Below the pieces are notes generated by a model. It did no database searches. It was not told the DNA's origin and saw nothing but the letters and a program-made list of their open reading frames with translations. From assembly GCA_001557505.1 (NCBI GenBank), contig LSAX01000010.1, positions 2,170,001-2,234,000 on the forward strand: a stretch of DNA of 64,000 nucleotides, in the 5' to 3' direction. The position numbers and the translations under genes are program-made. This document shows positions 48,311-58,615 of this stretch, one piece after another. Each line of letters starts with the position of its first letter. The first letter of the stretch is position 1. This DNA is from Reticulascus tulasneorum. Lineage: Eukaryota > Ascomycota > Sordariomycetes > Glomerellales > Reticulascaceae.

Positions 48311-49386
48311 TGCGCGCACCAGGGAATCATGGCATGAGCAGAGGAAGCCCTGCAAACCAGGATGCGAAAAGACGGCATGTGGTCGTATGCTTAATCTCGG
48401 GCATGAAGCCGGACATGTGATGGGCAGTTGATCTGTACATTTCCTGTGCTATTTCTTACGAAGCATGAACTTTATGATATATGGGACATTGGGGGGAGTT
48501 GAGGAGGACATGCTGGTAAAAATTACTTTTTGGTGGAGGAGTTGCATTTCGTGTTTTCACCATCGGACGATTTTTGGGTGCTTTGCGTGACGGACCAACC
48601 GCACATATTCCCACGGCAGGTGATTTGGGTTGGATGGTAACCTTTCAAACCGGAGTTCACATGGCATACCTTAGCCAAAACAATGAACGTTTATCGCAAT
48701 CATGGATGACGAGCTGTGACCTGTGCCACCTGCATATGCGCCTCGTTCAAGTCAGACTTTTAACGTAGGTAGTACAGTAGAATGCAACGATACGATGCGG
48801 ATGTTGTAATATGTCTCAATCTTGGGAGACCAGCTGTGCCCCTATTACGCCGTGCAACGTTGGACCAAGCAGAGGCAGCGCCACCCGATGGCAGATGAAG
48901 GAGACCATTGTCTAGGGTTCTTATTGCAACGACAGGAGATCTGATGTGCACATTTTTTACAACCAGCAACTAGAAGATATTGGACAGCATACGGGAGTGC
49001 AGCTACCATTATAGAAGGTAGTAGTCGGCGAGTTTGAGACTGGATAGACTAAAGATCGAGGCGCACGGCGGTCGATAGGAGCACAGGTTAGTAGTCCCTT
49101 GTCAAAATTGTACGCTGTGCTGCCGAGCTGAGCTGAGCTCAGAGAGATGAGGCATGTGAGGCTCGGCGGTGTTACTGGAGAACAGGGTATTGCATCGCAC
49201 CGAGTGAAACCCTCGCTCATTTACGCTCGTGATAACTCTTCTGGGCTCGACCCCAGATCTCCAGGCCAGACTAGAACGAGTTAGGAGGTGACAGGGCCGG
49301 CAACTATTAGACTAGCTAACGTACTTACTTTACATCTGCACTAAAGTAAAAGCATTGGCGCTGTCACATTCCGCAGCAGCAAGAAA

Positions 49387-49397
49387 CCCCCCCCCCC
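49387..49397. repeat. Homopolymer of eleven C
   Basis: Run of eleven C followed by further C-rich sequence, upstream of the GH5 gene. Confidence 0.9.
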
Positions 49398-50415
49398 GTG
49401 CCCCCTCATGCTCCCCGTCCGCGTAGTGCAAATGGTCCCCTTTTCCCAAACCCCATCTACACCTACGACCCAGTAAGACGGAGATGACCAGTTGCCCAGA
49501 TCAGAGACAATCCCATCGCGGCGAAAGCCTCATGAGCAAGTGTGGCGAATGACAGTGCCGTTCCTTACAGTCGGCTGATATACCCCCTTCGACTTACCCC
49601 TCCAAACCCGCATTGATCAGCCCCCCCATCTCCGTCGCCGTCCTATGAGATGCTCGATGCCGCTGGCCATCCCGGCACATTCTACGCCACTCCTCTCCTT
49701 GGTTGCTTGGGCACCGGCTTTGTGGGATGTGTGGCATTCACCCTCCCTTATTTCAACAGGCCGAGGCCACGCAGCCAATCGCGGCCGGGAATCGCCCGTC
49801 CGTCCTCCTGCCCTGATTTTGATTTTTGGGTCTATCAGAGCAGGGAACCGCGCCAAACCCTGATCACTTTTCCTTCACTTTCTTCCCGTCAACGCCAGAC
49901 CTCGAGTGTGCCTATGCTGGGATGATATGCCCTTCTTCTCCTGCCGAATCAGATCACGATGCAGGCCCTGTCGATTGGACGCGGCGGCTCGGTGGCACTG
50001 GTCTCCCCAAGTCGCGTGGCCTCTGCATCGGTTGAAACATTCCCATATTGACGTAGCATCTCGGTGAGACCACTGCTGCTACCATGTACGTCTGCGTTGC
50101 CAGGCATATGACATAAAGCACGTCTCCTGCTGTTTGCACCTGGCCCTTCTGCTCTTTGCCTTTCCGACTCTGCACCCGCGCCGAGCTTTTGGTAGTTTTT
50201 CAAAAAGCGGCGGTGTTTGAGTTGAGCCCGTTCACTTTCTGCACATTGTTCGAGATGCTCGACATTTAATATTCGCTCGTATCTCTCTTTACCTGTTACC
50301 TGCCACTCTTTCTCTCTCGGTCTTTAATGCCTACGAAAACTATTTGATTTCGAGCTCTCCTTGCGCTGAATCTAGCCGATCTTATCAACCATCTCCACCA
50401 GTTCCCTCCCTCATA

Positions 50416-50423
50416 CATATAAG
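50416..50423 (+). promoter_or_regulatory. TATA-like box CATATAAG before the GH5 gene
   Basis: CATATAAG sits 50-57 bp upstream of the ATG. TATA boxes are typical of regulated, highly expressed secreted-enzyme genes. The short distance would imply a very short leader. Confidence 0.4.
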
Positions 50424-50472
50424 AGCATAGTGCTCCTCCTCTATTTGGCTTGCCTCTCGACGTTTGTTCACG

Positions 50473-51726
50473 ATGATTAACCAGTTCCTCCGGCTCTGGG
50501 CTCTGTGCTGGCTCATTGCCCCCATCCTTGTTCAGGCCCAGCAGCCCAAGCTACCTTTGTTCTCAACGAGCCGGTGGATTGTGGATTCCAACAACCAGCG
50601 GGTTAAGCTTCGATGTATCAACTGGGCAGGTCACATGGAGGTTAACCTCCCGGAAGGCCTCCACAAGCAATCGATTGGGTACCTAGCCGACTGGATCCAG
50701 CGGGAGGGCTTCAACTGTGTGCGCCTGACCTATTCCATTGACCATGCCCTCAACCCGAACGTCAAAGTAAGAGAGTCGTTCAGGGCCGGGGCCGTCGCAG
50801 CCGAGGTACCTGAGGCGTCCCTGCTGGCTTTGTACGACCAAGCCGTGCAGCACAACCCCTTTCTGGCCGATGCGACCCAACGGGACGTGTTCGCTGCAAT
50901 TATTGACGCGCTGCACGCCCGCGGTGTCATGACGATTCTGGACAACCACGTCAGCAAGGCGAGCTGGTGCTGCAATCTTGATGATGGGAATGGCTGGCCG
51001 AGTGACGCCAGGTACTACTGGGCCGCCAACAGCAGGTATTTCGACACGGAGAAGTGGCTAGCTGGCCTCCAGGCAATGTCAATCTGGGCACACTCCAGGC
51101 CTGGAGTCGTGGGCATGTCGCTCCGCAATGAAATGCGGGCGACCTGGACCCAGATCCTCTTTGCCGCGGACCAGTGGTACGGCTATGTCAGCCGGGCGGC
51201 CAAGGTTGTGCACGCGGCCAATCCCGATGTTCTGGTCATCATCGGTGGTCTCAACTCGGCCACCGACTTCAGTCCCATGCGGAACAAGGATCTCGACACC
51301 TCGGCGTGGAAAAACAAGAACGTGTGGGAGGCCCACAGCTATAGCTTCACCGTCACGACCCCGAACTTCGGGGACTGCAACCTGGAGAAGGCGGAGTACG
51401 GCGGACTCTTCGGCTTTGTGCTCGAGCAGGGCAAGGGCTACACCGGCCCGCTCTTCATATCGGAGTTCGGCGCCGGCATGACGGGCGGACCGCAGACTGG
51501 TCTGACCGAGGAGGATTATGCCTATCTGACTTGCTTGGTCGGCTACATGGAGGGCAACGATGCGGATTGGGCGTTGTGGGCCCTCCAGGGCACATACTAT
51601 GTGCGTAACAAGGTTATCGACAAGGAGGATACTTGGGGCGCCTTGGATCGCGACTGGAAGGGATGGAGAAACCCGGCGTTTAAGGGTATGTTGGGGAACA
51701 TATTCAACGTCACCCAGGGTCCATAG
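50473..51726 (+). CDS. Secreted glycoside hydrolase family 5 (cellulase-type) enzyme
   Basis: Intronless gene of 417 residues. The ATG at 50473 starts a signal peptide (MINQFLRLWALCWLIAPILV) with likely cleavage after VQA. The mature enzyme has the GH5 TIM-barrel signature: the acid/base Glu220 in MSLRNEMR, the nucleophile Glu331 in LFISEFGAG, an early strand motif RCINWAGHMEV, and ILDNHVSKASWCC. GH5 enzymes hydrolyse beta-linked glucans, mannans or related glycans with retention; the subfamily and substrate cannot be fixed here. No carbohydrate-binding module or linker is present. Third codon positions are visibly richer in G and C than in neighbouring genes, as often seen for highly expressed secreted enzymes. 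Confidence 0.9.
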   Translation: MINQFLRLWALCWLIAPILVQAQQPKLPLFSTSRWIVDSNNQRVKLRCINWAGHMEVNLPEGLHKQSIGYLADWIQREGFNCVRLTYSIDHALNPNVKVRESFRAGAVAAEVPEASLLALYDQAVQHNPFLADATQRDVFAAIIDALHARGVMTILDNHVSKASWCCNLDDGNGWPSDARYYWAANSRYFDTEKWLAGLQAMSIWAHSRPGVVGMSLRNEMRATWTQILFAADQWYGYVSRAAKVVHAANPDVLVIIGGLNSATDFSPMRNKDLDTSAWKNKNVWEAHSYSFTVTTPNFGDCNLEKAEYGGLFGFVLEQGKGYTGPLFISEFGAGMTGGPQTGLTEEDYAYLTCLVGYMEGNDADWALWALQGTYYVRNKVIDKEDTWGALDRDWKGWRNPAFKGMLGNIFNVTQGP

Positions 51727-52494
51727 ATCTGGCCCAATTAATTGCCAGCGGAATATATAATCGGCGGCTTGTGCCCAAATCTGTCTCTCTGCTAGATAGA
51801 CCTAATTCTATGTGTATACTTGCGTCAGTCTTTGACTGCCAGAACACGGCATCTAATATGATATTTGATCCGCCAGCCCGAATCCCGTGAATTGCCACTC
51901 ACTATCCACTGCTTCGGAAGGTCGAGTTCTCTCCAAGGTTTGCTTTGACTGTTCGACCACCCGCCGCGGGTTGCCTGCAAGTCACTACTTATCTTAGATT
52001 GTAGGAGCAAATCCTGGGTGCTGCAATAAGCGTATATGCGGCGTGGTAAGTGTTGTGGATGTCGTTTCTGTTGCATGCAACACCTTCTCGATATCGTGGA
52101 CTGTGTCCCCATACCATGGGATTTTGGAGCGAGTTCCCCGCGTATCAATACTATTATGAGAGGGCTTGCAGTCGTTGGACATGTGGTAGCTGGCCTGTGT
52201 TGATCGTTGTCGGTCCCCACTGCGCTATTACCATAATCAATGCCACACAGCCCTCGGAGCTAAGCGCGAATAAACTCATGGTCTACTGCAATACTAAATG
52301 TGACTGCCCGATCATTGTATCAGGTCGTTTGAAGCTCTCAACGACTTCGATACAAGATAACCCTCCAAAAGGTTGCGTCTCTTTTTGGTAACGGCTATTA
52401 CTATCGCCAGCACCCACCAAGCCCCAAATCGTCTGTCCAACTCGATGCTTATTGAGAGTGCCAGCTGGGCAGCTTTAAGAACCTTAACCAAGGT
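51727..52494. other. Convergent intergenic region
   Basis: About 770 bp between converging stops; 3' UTRs expected. No gene seen. Confidence 0.5.
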
Positions 52495-53726
52495 TTACTC
52501 AAGCCCAAAAAAGGCATCGTCAAACTCGCCATGTTGCATTTCCATGTTGTTCTCGTAGAAAAGGTCGTCAAAACTGTTCTGATCGCCGCTACCCTCAAGA
52601 TTTAGGTCTAGTTCCATACTGTCGCCACCGGTATTCATTTCCATGTCGAACAAATCGTCCATTTCCATTTCTTCCTTTTCCGGTTTCTTTTCGGCGGGAA
52701 TCTCAGAGCTCGCGGGATCAGCAACGGGGATCATTGATGAGGAAGGCTGCCCTCCAGCGTCACCAGGCATCATGTTGTCCAACGACAGAAGGCCACCAGT
52801 ACTATCCGCCGGACCAAGCGTGGTCAAGTCAAAATCCGGCTCTGGTGCCTGTGAATGCTGTTGCAGATCGTTACTTCCGGGCGCAAGGCTGAACATCATG
52901 TCCGTGAAATTTAGTTCTGCGTTGGTTGCGTCCCCGGCGGTATTACCAGATGGTTGAAGGTCGAACACATCGGACATGGGCGCTTCTGGCGCGCCTGAAG
53001 GCGGTCCTTCCGATACTGTGGCCGCTCTAGGCTCTGGATTTCCTGCAGACAAAGAAGGTGAATCCTCCGATGCACTTGCGGGACCCATCGGCGCTTGGGG
53101 TGCAGGGGTTGTAGTCTCAAAGTTGGTGCTCGAGGCTGGCAGGGTTGGACTTGGAATACTGATCCCCATGTCTGGGATTGGCGCCATGGACTGAGAGTCC
53201 CTTTCCGACATGCTAGTGATCGATAGAGGGGTAGCTTGCCGTTGTGGAAGATCAAGATCAGATGCAGTGTCCTGAGGCGAATCGATATCAATAGCGATAG
53301 GAGACCTCGACTGGGCTTCCACAGGTGCAGGCTCCTTGGGAGGCATGCGTTTTACTCGTAAACGATCCAGATCTCGCATCAAAGCCGCCTTGGCCCTCAC
53401 CTGTTTATGGTTAGCAGCTACACCGAGACGGGAAGTTCTCGCACCGGCATCTTGTCATACTATGTCGCTTTCTAGATCATCAAGAGCGTAGTGAAACGTC
53501 TCCATAGCTTCTGGAACTTTTGAATTAAGAGAAGCTTGCACTGGAGCCAGGTCCCGTTGGCCATCATTGCTGGATGCCCTCAGAGCCTTGCCTGTCTGGA
53601 CGAGCTGGACGGAGTGGGAGTTAGCTCTGGACATTCCACGCAATCAGAGACGACAGGATTTCTTACAACTTCATTGATCATGAGCTGAAGTGTGTCTAGA
53701 GGGCTGCTAGGCTTTGCGGGGGCCAT
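52495..53726 (-). CDS. Acidic nuclear-type protein, possibly a Mediator tail subunit
   Basis: Exons on the minus strand are 53726-53667, 53604-53461 and 53400-52495, giving 369 residues. Introns are 62 and 60 nt (GTAAGA and GTATGA donors, CTAAC branches). The N-terminal 100 residues form a probable helical bundle (LDTLQLMINEV, LVQTGKALRASS, VPEAMETFHYALDDLESDIV, RAKAALMRDLDRLRVKRMPP). The middle is Pro/Ser-rich and disordered. The C-terminus is strongly acidic with bulky residues (EEMEMDDLFDMEMN, FDDLFYENNMEM, FDDAFFGLE), resembling activation-domain or Mediator-tail sequence. A Med2/Med29-like role is my inference from the helix pattern and size, not a firm match. No DNA-binding domain is visible. 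Confidence 0.65.
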
Positions 53727-54336
53727 GATCGCGTCAGTATTCTTAGGTTCATAAGATGAATTGATTGATTGTGGCACTCCTCCAGCTGCAGCTTTGGATT
53801 ATGCCGCCCACAACGGAGGGCGAGAGGATAAACAGTTGAAATGCCTGAGTAATTGGAACGTGGCATATGGTGTGAGGATTTGTAGATGGCTGAGAGCAGT
53901 ATATGGAGGGTGATGTTGGATGGAGCCGTCTTGCAACTGCTCCAGAACACCAAAGAGAGGTTGAAAGGCACAGTGCACTGAAACGCCCGACACTGTGATT
54001 TTTTTCTATCTGGTGGTTGTCACGACTCCACCAAAGAGCACTAACGTAGCAAAATCCAGATTTGTTGCCGTCTGACGTTCCAGTTCCCGTGCAAGCCGCC
54101 CATTCTTTTGATTGTCACCGACTATTATAATCATCGATACCCAAGCATTCCCGAAAACCTCATGCATTTACTTTGAGATCCAGCTAGCAGAATTCATACT
54201 GTACGACGGGCTGGGTGTGGATCATTAGTCTACCAATTACGCCAATCAGCTGGCGCAGAGCCATGAAAGAAGTCTTTGGTATTTGTGCGTACTACCGTAC
54301 GGAGTAGGTACTTGGGTACCTGGGACGCTGCAATTA

Positions 54337-54392
54337 AGGTACGTAGGTAGCTTGAACATGCCCAGGCATATTAGCATACTACCTACGTACCT
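54337..54392. repeat. Perfect 14-bp inverted repeat of TACC/GGTA units
   Basis: AGGTACGTAGGTAG at 54337-54350 and CTACCTACGTACCT at 54379-54392 are exact reverse complements with a 28-nt spacer. Inside the spacer ATGCC (54358-54362) and GGCAT (54365-54369) can pair too. It may be a cruciform, or the remnant of a tiny inverted-repeat element. Confidence 0.8.
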
Positions 54393-55694
54393 ATGTGCAT
54401 TACTAGTCGTGACTTAAAAGGTAACTTAAACCTAGTGCCAAAACCACAAACGCGACACCAAACGCGTCGACATCAGATAATTTCCTGCGCCGAAATGATG
54501 CAGTCGAAGGGACACAGGATGGCCATGAATATATACAATTCAGCTTCGGGCGGTCCTGTCCCTGCCAAACATGTAACCGGCCTGCGTCTGTTCACTTAGC
54601 AGTTACAGACACCGGCGTGACAACACAACTAGCAAATCCGCAGGTATTCATGCAGAATCCTGGTGGACAGTCGCCCATGCCTAGTGTAGAGTCGTGAGGT
54701 TCTCATGGTGCGATTTGATACTACGTATGTAGTCAGGTATAGGTGGTATACAGTCCGCCTTGGGCTAGCTCTGCTTGTCTTTTTCAACGGAAATTGGCTG
54801 AGACATGGACATGGCTCCAGACAAAATTGGGCTACTCAATTTGGTGCAGACGCAATAACCCTCAGCTTCAACGGCCGCAGCTGTAGGGACGAGTGTTTGC
54901 TCCTGCCGTGGATTAACTCAACTTGGTCGAAACTAAGTCTGGGATGGATATTGGCCACCTCGGCCGAGAGACACAATCTTCTATATCGCCCTAAAGGAAG
55001 GATCTAATATGGTCTTGAAGTTAGCAAACCTGGCTAGGTAGGCTGATTATCCTACTACCAGATTCGAGGAGGGATATCCCTTCTAGGAAGTAGGTATTAG
55101 GCTACCCACTGGTGGATCGAGCATCAACGGCATCTACCTATGGAGCAATAGCCTTCTATACCTACTCGAATTGCCTTCAGTTCTTCCCGCTCCCTTTGTC
55201 GTTCATGTTGCTCCACTGCATGAGAACATCATTTGCGCTTCGTCGTCCGAGACCATGGTCCTGGGCTGTCCCGCTCCTTGTTCCTTCGAGTTCTGATCAG
55301 AATGATGGGGCTTTAGCATGTCCGGCGGTGCGCTCCGCAGCATATGATTTCATTCCCTGTTGATTAGGTTATTTATAACCTTCCACCCCAAATCTCTGCT
55401 GGAGGAGATGACGGCTGGGCTCGTGCTCTCTCTGGACACAACTGACAGGCATGACAAAGACGAAGAGCTGACACGCTAGTACTTGCCTCGGCTTACCTCT
55501 CGCCTCCGGGCGCAGTCGAAGCTACCAGTCACTGCAAAGTCCTCATCTTATACCCTCTGCTTGGTTTGTCTGCTCGTGTGTTTCTACTGATGCTAATCGC
55601 GTTGGCCTAGCTAGTTTTCTGCGTGCGTTTGTCATGGGGTGCTCAATATTGAAAAAGCGTCCTTGCCCCCAAATTCCGAAGTCTCGGGCCCCAA

Positions 55695-55978
55695 GGGGTC
55701 GGTCACGCCAGGCCTTGGCTGGAAGAGGACTAGCGCGCTTCGCTTAGGCAGTTATCTGCTAAGCCGACCCCTACAGCTGCTGCCATCCAATCACCCGCAC
55801 CCCCCCACGGGAGCTTTAGTAAGGTTCCTCGACCGAGTCTGCCCCCACGGTCGCCATACTGGCGCAAGTATCTGGTACCCGCGGGTAGCAAACGGCTGGG
55901 GCAGACCCTGCTTAGTAGAACCGCTGCAACGCCTGTAATTTATTGCGCTTCCCACACGCATGCCTCTGCAGTGCAGAG
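55695..55978. other. GC-rich segment with dense nested inverted repeats (candidate structured RNA)
   Basis: Domain 1: GGGGTCGG (55695-55702) pairs with CCGACCCC (55764-55771), enclosing the hairpin GCTTA/TAAGC plus GCAG/CTGC with loop TTAT (55742-55764). Domain 2: GGTTC (55823-55827) with GAACC (55918-55922), then GTCTGCCCC (55837-55845) with GGGGCAGAC (55898-55906). These enclose hairpin CGCCA-TAC-TGGCG (55852-55864) and the palindrome TACCCGCGGGTA (55876-55887). A further hairpin CTCTGCA-G-TGCAGAG lies at 55964-55978. I could not assign it to SRP, RNase P/MRP, snRNA, 5S or tRNA. Strand and transcription are unknown. Confidence 0.45.
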
Positions 55979-56871
55979 AGAGCGAACTGGTTACAGTGGG
56001 CCAATCCCGTCTCCAGGGGGCTTTCGTGGGCCTGGTGCTCTCCGGTCCGTCTGGCAGACCTAAGTTCCCCCTCCATCGCCCTCCATTCTTCCCCTTCCTC
56101 TTACTTGATCCCATTCGCAGAATCAAGAGTTGAACGAATTCCTCGTCGGACCGGTTGCTGCGACCTTTTTTGGGGGACAAGTCCTCTTTCAGTCCGTTTC
56201 TTTTCCTCTGCCTCTTATCGTTTTTCTGCTTTGAGGTTCAAGTTCTCCTTATCGTCCTCCCATTGAAGTCTGGTCTCTGTCAGGTCCCTATTTCGCTGCT
56301 CGTGCCTCTCAGTCTCCCCACGTCCATTTTTTCCTCAAGTTTCTGTGCTGCCGGGCTTCTCTGTTCGCCAGTCCCGCCCGCCGCAGACCTCGAGTTCTCA
56401 ACCTCGACGTCTTTTCATTTGGCCCCGACGGCTTGACTTCGAGTCGCAACCCGATACATACGACCTGCGCGCGCGCGGTTAAGTTCGGTTCGGTTCCAGA
56501 CGACTTTCCTTTTCCCTTGCAGCTACGTTGGGTTCCCAGAGGAAAAACGGAAGGGGGAAATTCCAATAGGTTTCTACGGTTCAGTCTTCAACAACGAATT
56601 CGAATCCTCTCTTCGCCAGTCCATCATCATTGTCGGAGCTTGCAGTCAGGGAATAGGTGCTTGGTGTCGTACGTTGTTTTGCACAATATAGGGAACGCGA
56701 AGCTACAGCGCACAATTTCCCGCCACTCCTTCGTCCATCTTCTCGGCAACTTTCGACTGCACCAACTGCGTTTGCGCCGTTCGGACCTGTGCTTCCACAG
56801 CTCCCTCCTCTCGAACCTCAGCAACATCATATTTCCAAGCTACAGCGATTTTGTCATCGGGAGAAAGAACC

Positions 56872-58615
56872 ATGGCAGACTCTGGACCTGCATCAGGCGC
56901 TGCCCAGCTGCCTCCGCCCCCTCAACCCAACTCTGGAGCTCCCGGCTACGAGAATGGCCAGAACGGCCAGTCCAACCCGGCGCACATGCCCCCGCCGCCT
57001 CTCCACATCCCGCAGAACACCAACCCGATTCCGACCGCTATAACCTCCCCGATGTCTGGCGTGGACAGCGTCATGTCCCCAGGCAGCCTCGCACGACGTG
57101 CAGCCCCCGAGCCTAACAAGCGCGCGCTCTACGTCGGCGGTCTGGACCAGCGCGTGACGGAGGATGTTCTGCGACAGATATTCGAAACTACCGGCCATGT
57201 TCAGAACGTTAAGATCATCCCCGATAAGAATGTGCGTGGGCTTCCAAAACCTAGAAGAGCAGGCAAATAAGAAGACAAGTTTGGGAGTGGGCCGATGTCC
57301 TCCCTTCCTTGGCTTTGATATTTGCCCGCAAGACATGATACCAGATTGCTAATTGCGTTCCCCAGGCTAAGGGTTTCAACTACGGCTTCGTCGAGTACGA
57401 TGATCCTGGTGCGGCCGAGCGAGCTATGCAAACTTTGAACGGAAGACGTGTGCATCAATCCGTACGCCGTGATATCTCCATGCTAACTGGACTTGGAGTG
57501 GAAAGCTAACGATAGTGCAGGAAATCCGCGTCAACTGGGCCTATCAGTCCAATACGTCGAGCAAGGAGGATACATCCAATCACTTCCACATCTTCGTTGG
57601 TGATCTATCGAACGAAGTCAACGATGAGGTGCTTCTGCAGGCCTTTTCTGCCTTCGGGTCCGTTTCGGAAGCTCGTGTCATGTGGGATATGAAGACTGGC
57701 AGATCCCGTGGCTATGGTTTCGTTGCCTTCCGCGACCGCCCCGACGCCGAAAAGGCTCTGAGCTCCATGGATGGCGAATGGCTGGGCTCGCGAGCAATCC
57801 GATGCAACTGGGCCAACCAGAAGGGCCAGCCCTCCATTGCCCAACAGCAAGCTATGTCGTCAATGGGAATGACGCCGACTACTCCTTTCGGCCACCACCA
57901 ATTCCCGGCTCATGGTCTTGGGAGCTATGAGGTAATCTTGGCCCAGACGCCGTCTTGGCAGACGACCTGTTATGTCGGAAACTTGACGCCATACACGACG
58001 CCTAACGATGTTGTCCCTCTGTTCCAAAACTTTGGCTTCGTCGTTGAGTCCCGGTTCCAGTCAGACCGCGGGTTCGCTTTCATCAAGATGGACAGTCACG
58101 AGAGTGCTGCAGCGGCCATTTGCCAAATGAATGGATATAATGTTAATGGACGGCCATTGAAGTGCAGTGTAAGACAGAAATCGTCCCCAGAGTCAACGCC
58201 GAGCTAGATGCTAACAGCTCGATCAAGTGGGGCAAAGACAAGACGCCAAGTTCTGCGGGAGGTTTCGATCCCTCCCAGCAGGCGTACAGTCCCCAGAGCG
58301 CCCAAGGACCGGGTTATCCGGGAACGCCTACTGCATACTTTCCCCAGTACGGTGGTAAGAAAGATCTTGTTGATGTACGTTGTTTATTCAGGAGGCTGAC
58401 ATTCTTTGGTAGCTGCTCAGTATGGCAGCCAGCATGGCAATTTCGGCGCGCCAACCGCACAGTCTCCCGCAGGCTACGCTGCGCAGCCAATGGGATATGG
58501 AGGGCCTCAGAGTGCCGGAGGCTATGGCCGTGGCCAGCAGCCGCCCAACGCCCAGTGGCCTCAAGGTCCTCCTGCGCAGAACTTCAACAACGGATTTGGT
58601 GGGTACCAGGGCTAA
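56872..58615 (+). CDS. PUB1: PUB1/TIA-1-type RNA-binding protein with three RRMs
   Basis: Exons 56872-57231, 57366-57461, 57521-58168, 58228-58354 and 58413-58615 give 477 residues. RRM1 is at about 86-155 (RALYVGGLDQRVTE, KGFNYGFVEYDD), RRM2 at about 175-250 (HIFVGDLSNEVNDE, GRSRGYGFVAFRD), RRM3 at about 300-370 (TCYVGNLTPYTTPND, DRGFAFIKMDSH). The order and the KCSWGK sequence after RRM3 are hallmarks of the Pub1/TIA-1 family. These proteins bind U-rich and poly(A) mRNA, affect stability and splicing, and enter stress granules. The C-terminus is rich in Gly, Gln, Pro and Tyr, as expected for a condensate-forming tail. Introns measure 134, 59, 59 and 58 nt. The start MADSGPASG is the first ATG of the frame. 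Confidence 0.95.

Larger units (their letters stand above)
48311..50472. other. Intergenic region, promoter of the GH5 gene
   Basis: About 2.2 kb with no supportable gene. A run of eleven C lies at 49387-49397. The last 200 bp are strongly pyrimidine-rich and hold the TATA-like box listed separately. Confidence 0.5.
53727..56871. other. Gene-free region upstream of PUB1
   Basis: About 3.1 kb. No supportable coding gene. It contains the 14-bp inverted repeat at 54337-54392, the structured segment at 55695-55978, and a long pyrimidine-rich stretch from about 56050 that is probably PUB1 promoter and leader. An alternating CGCGCGCG tract lies near 56467. Confidence 0.5.

Noticed and set aside
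55695..55978. Assignment of the structured segment to SRP RNA, RNase P/MRP RNA, 5S rRNA or an snRNA
   Set aside because: None of the diagnostic conserved strings of these RNAs could be found on either strand by eye.
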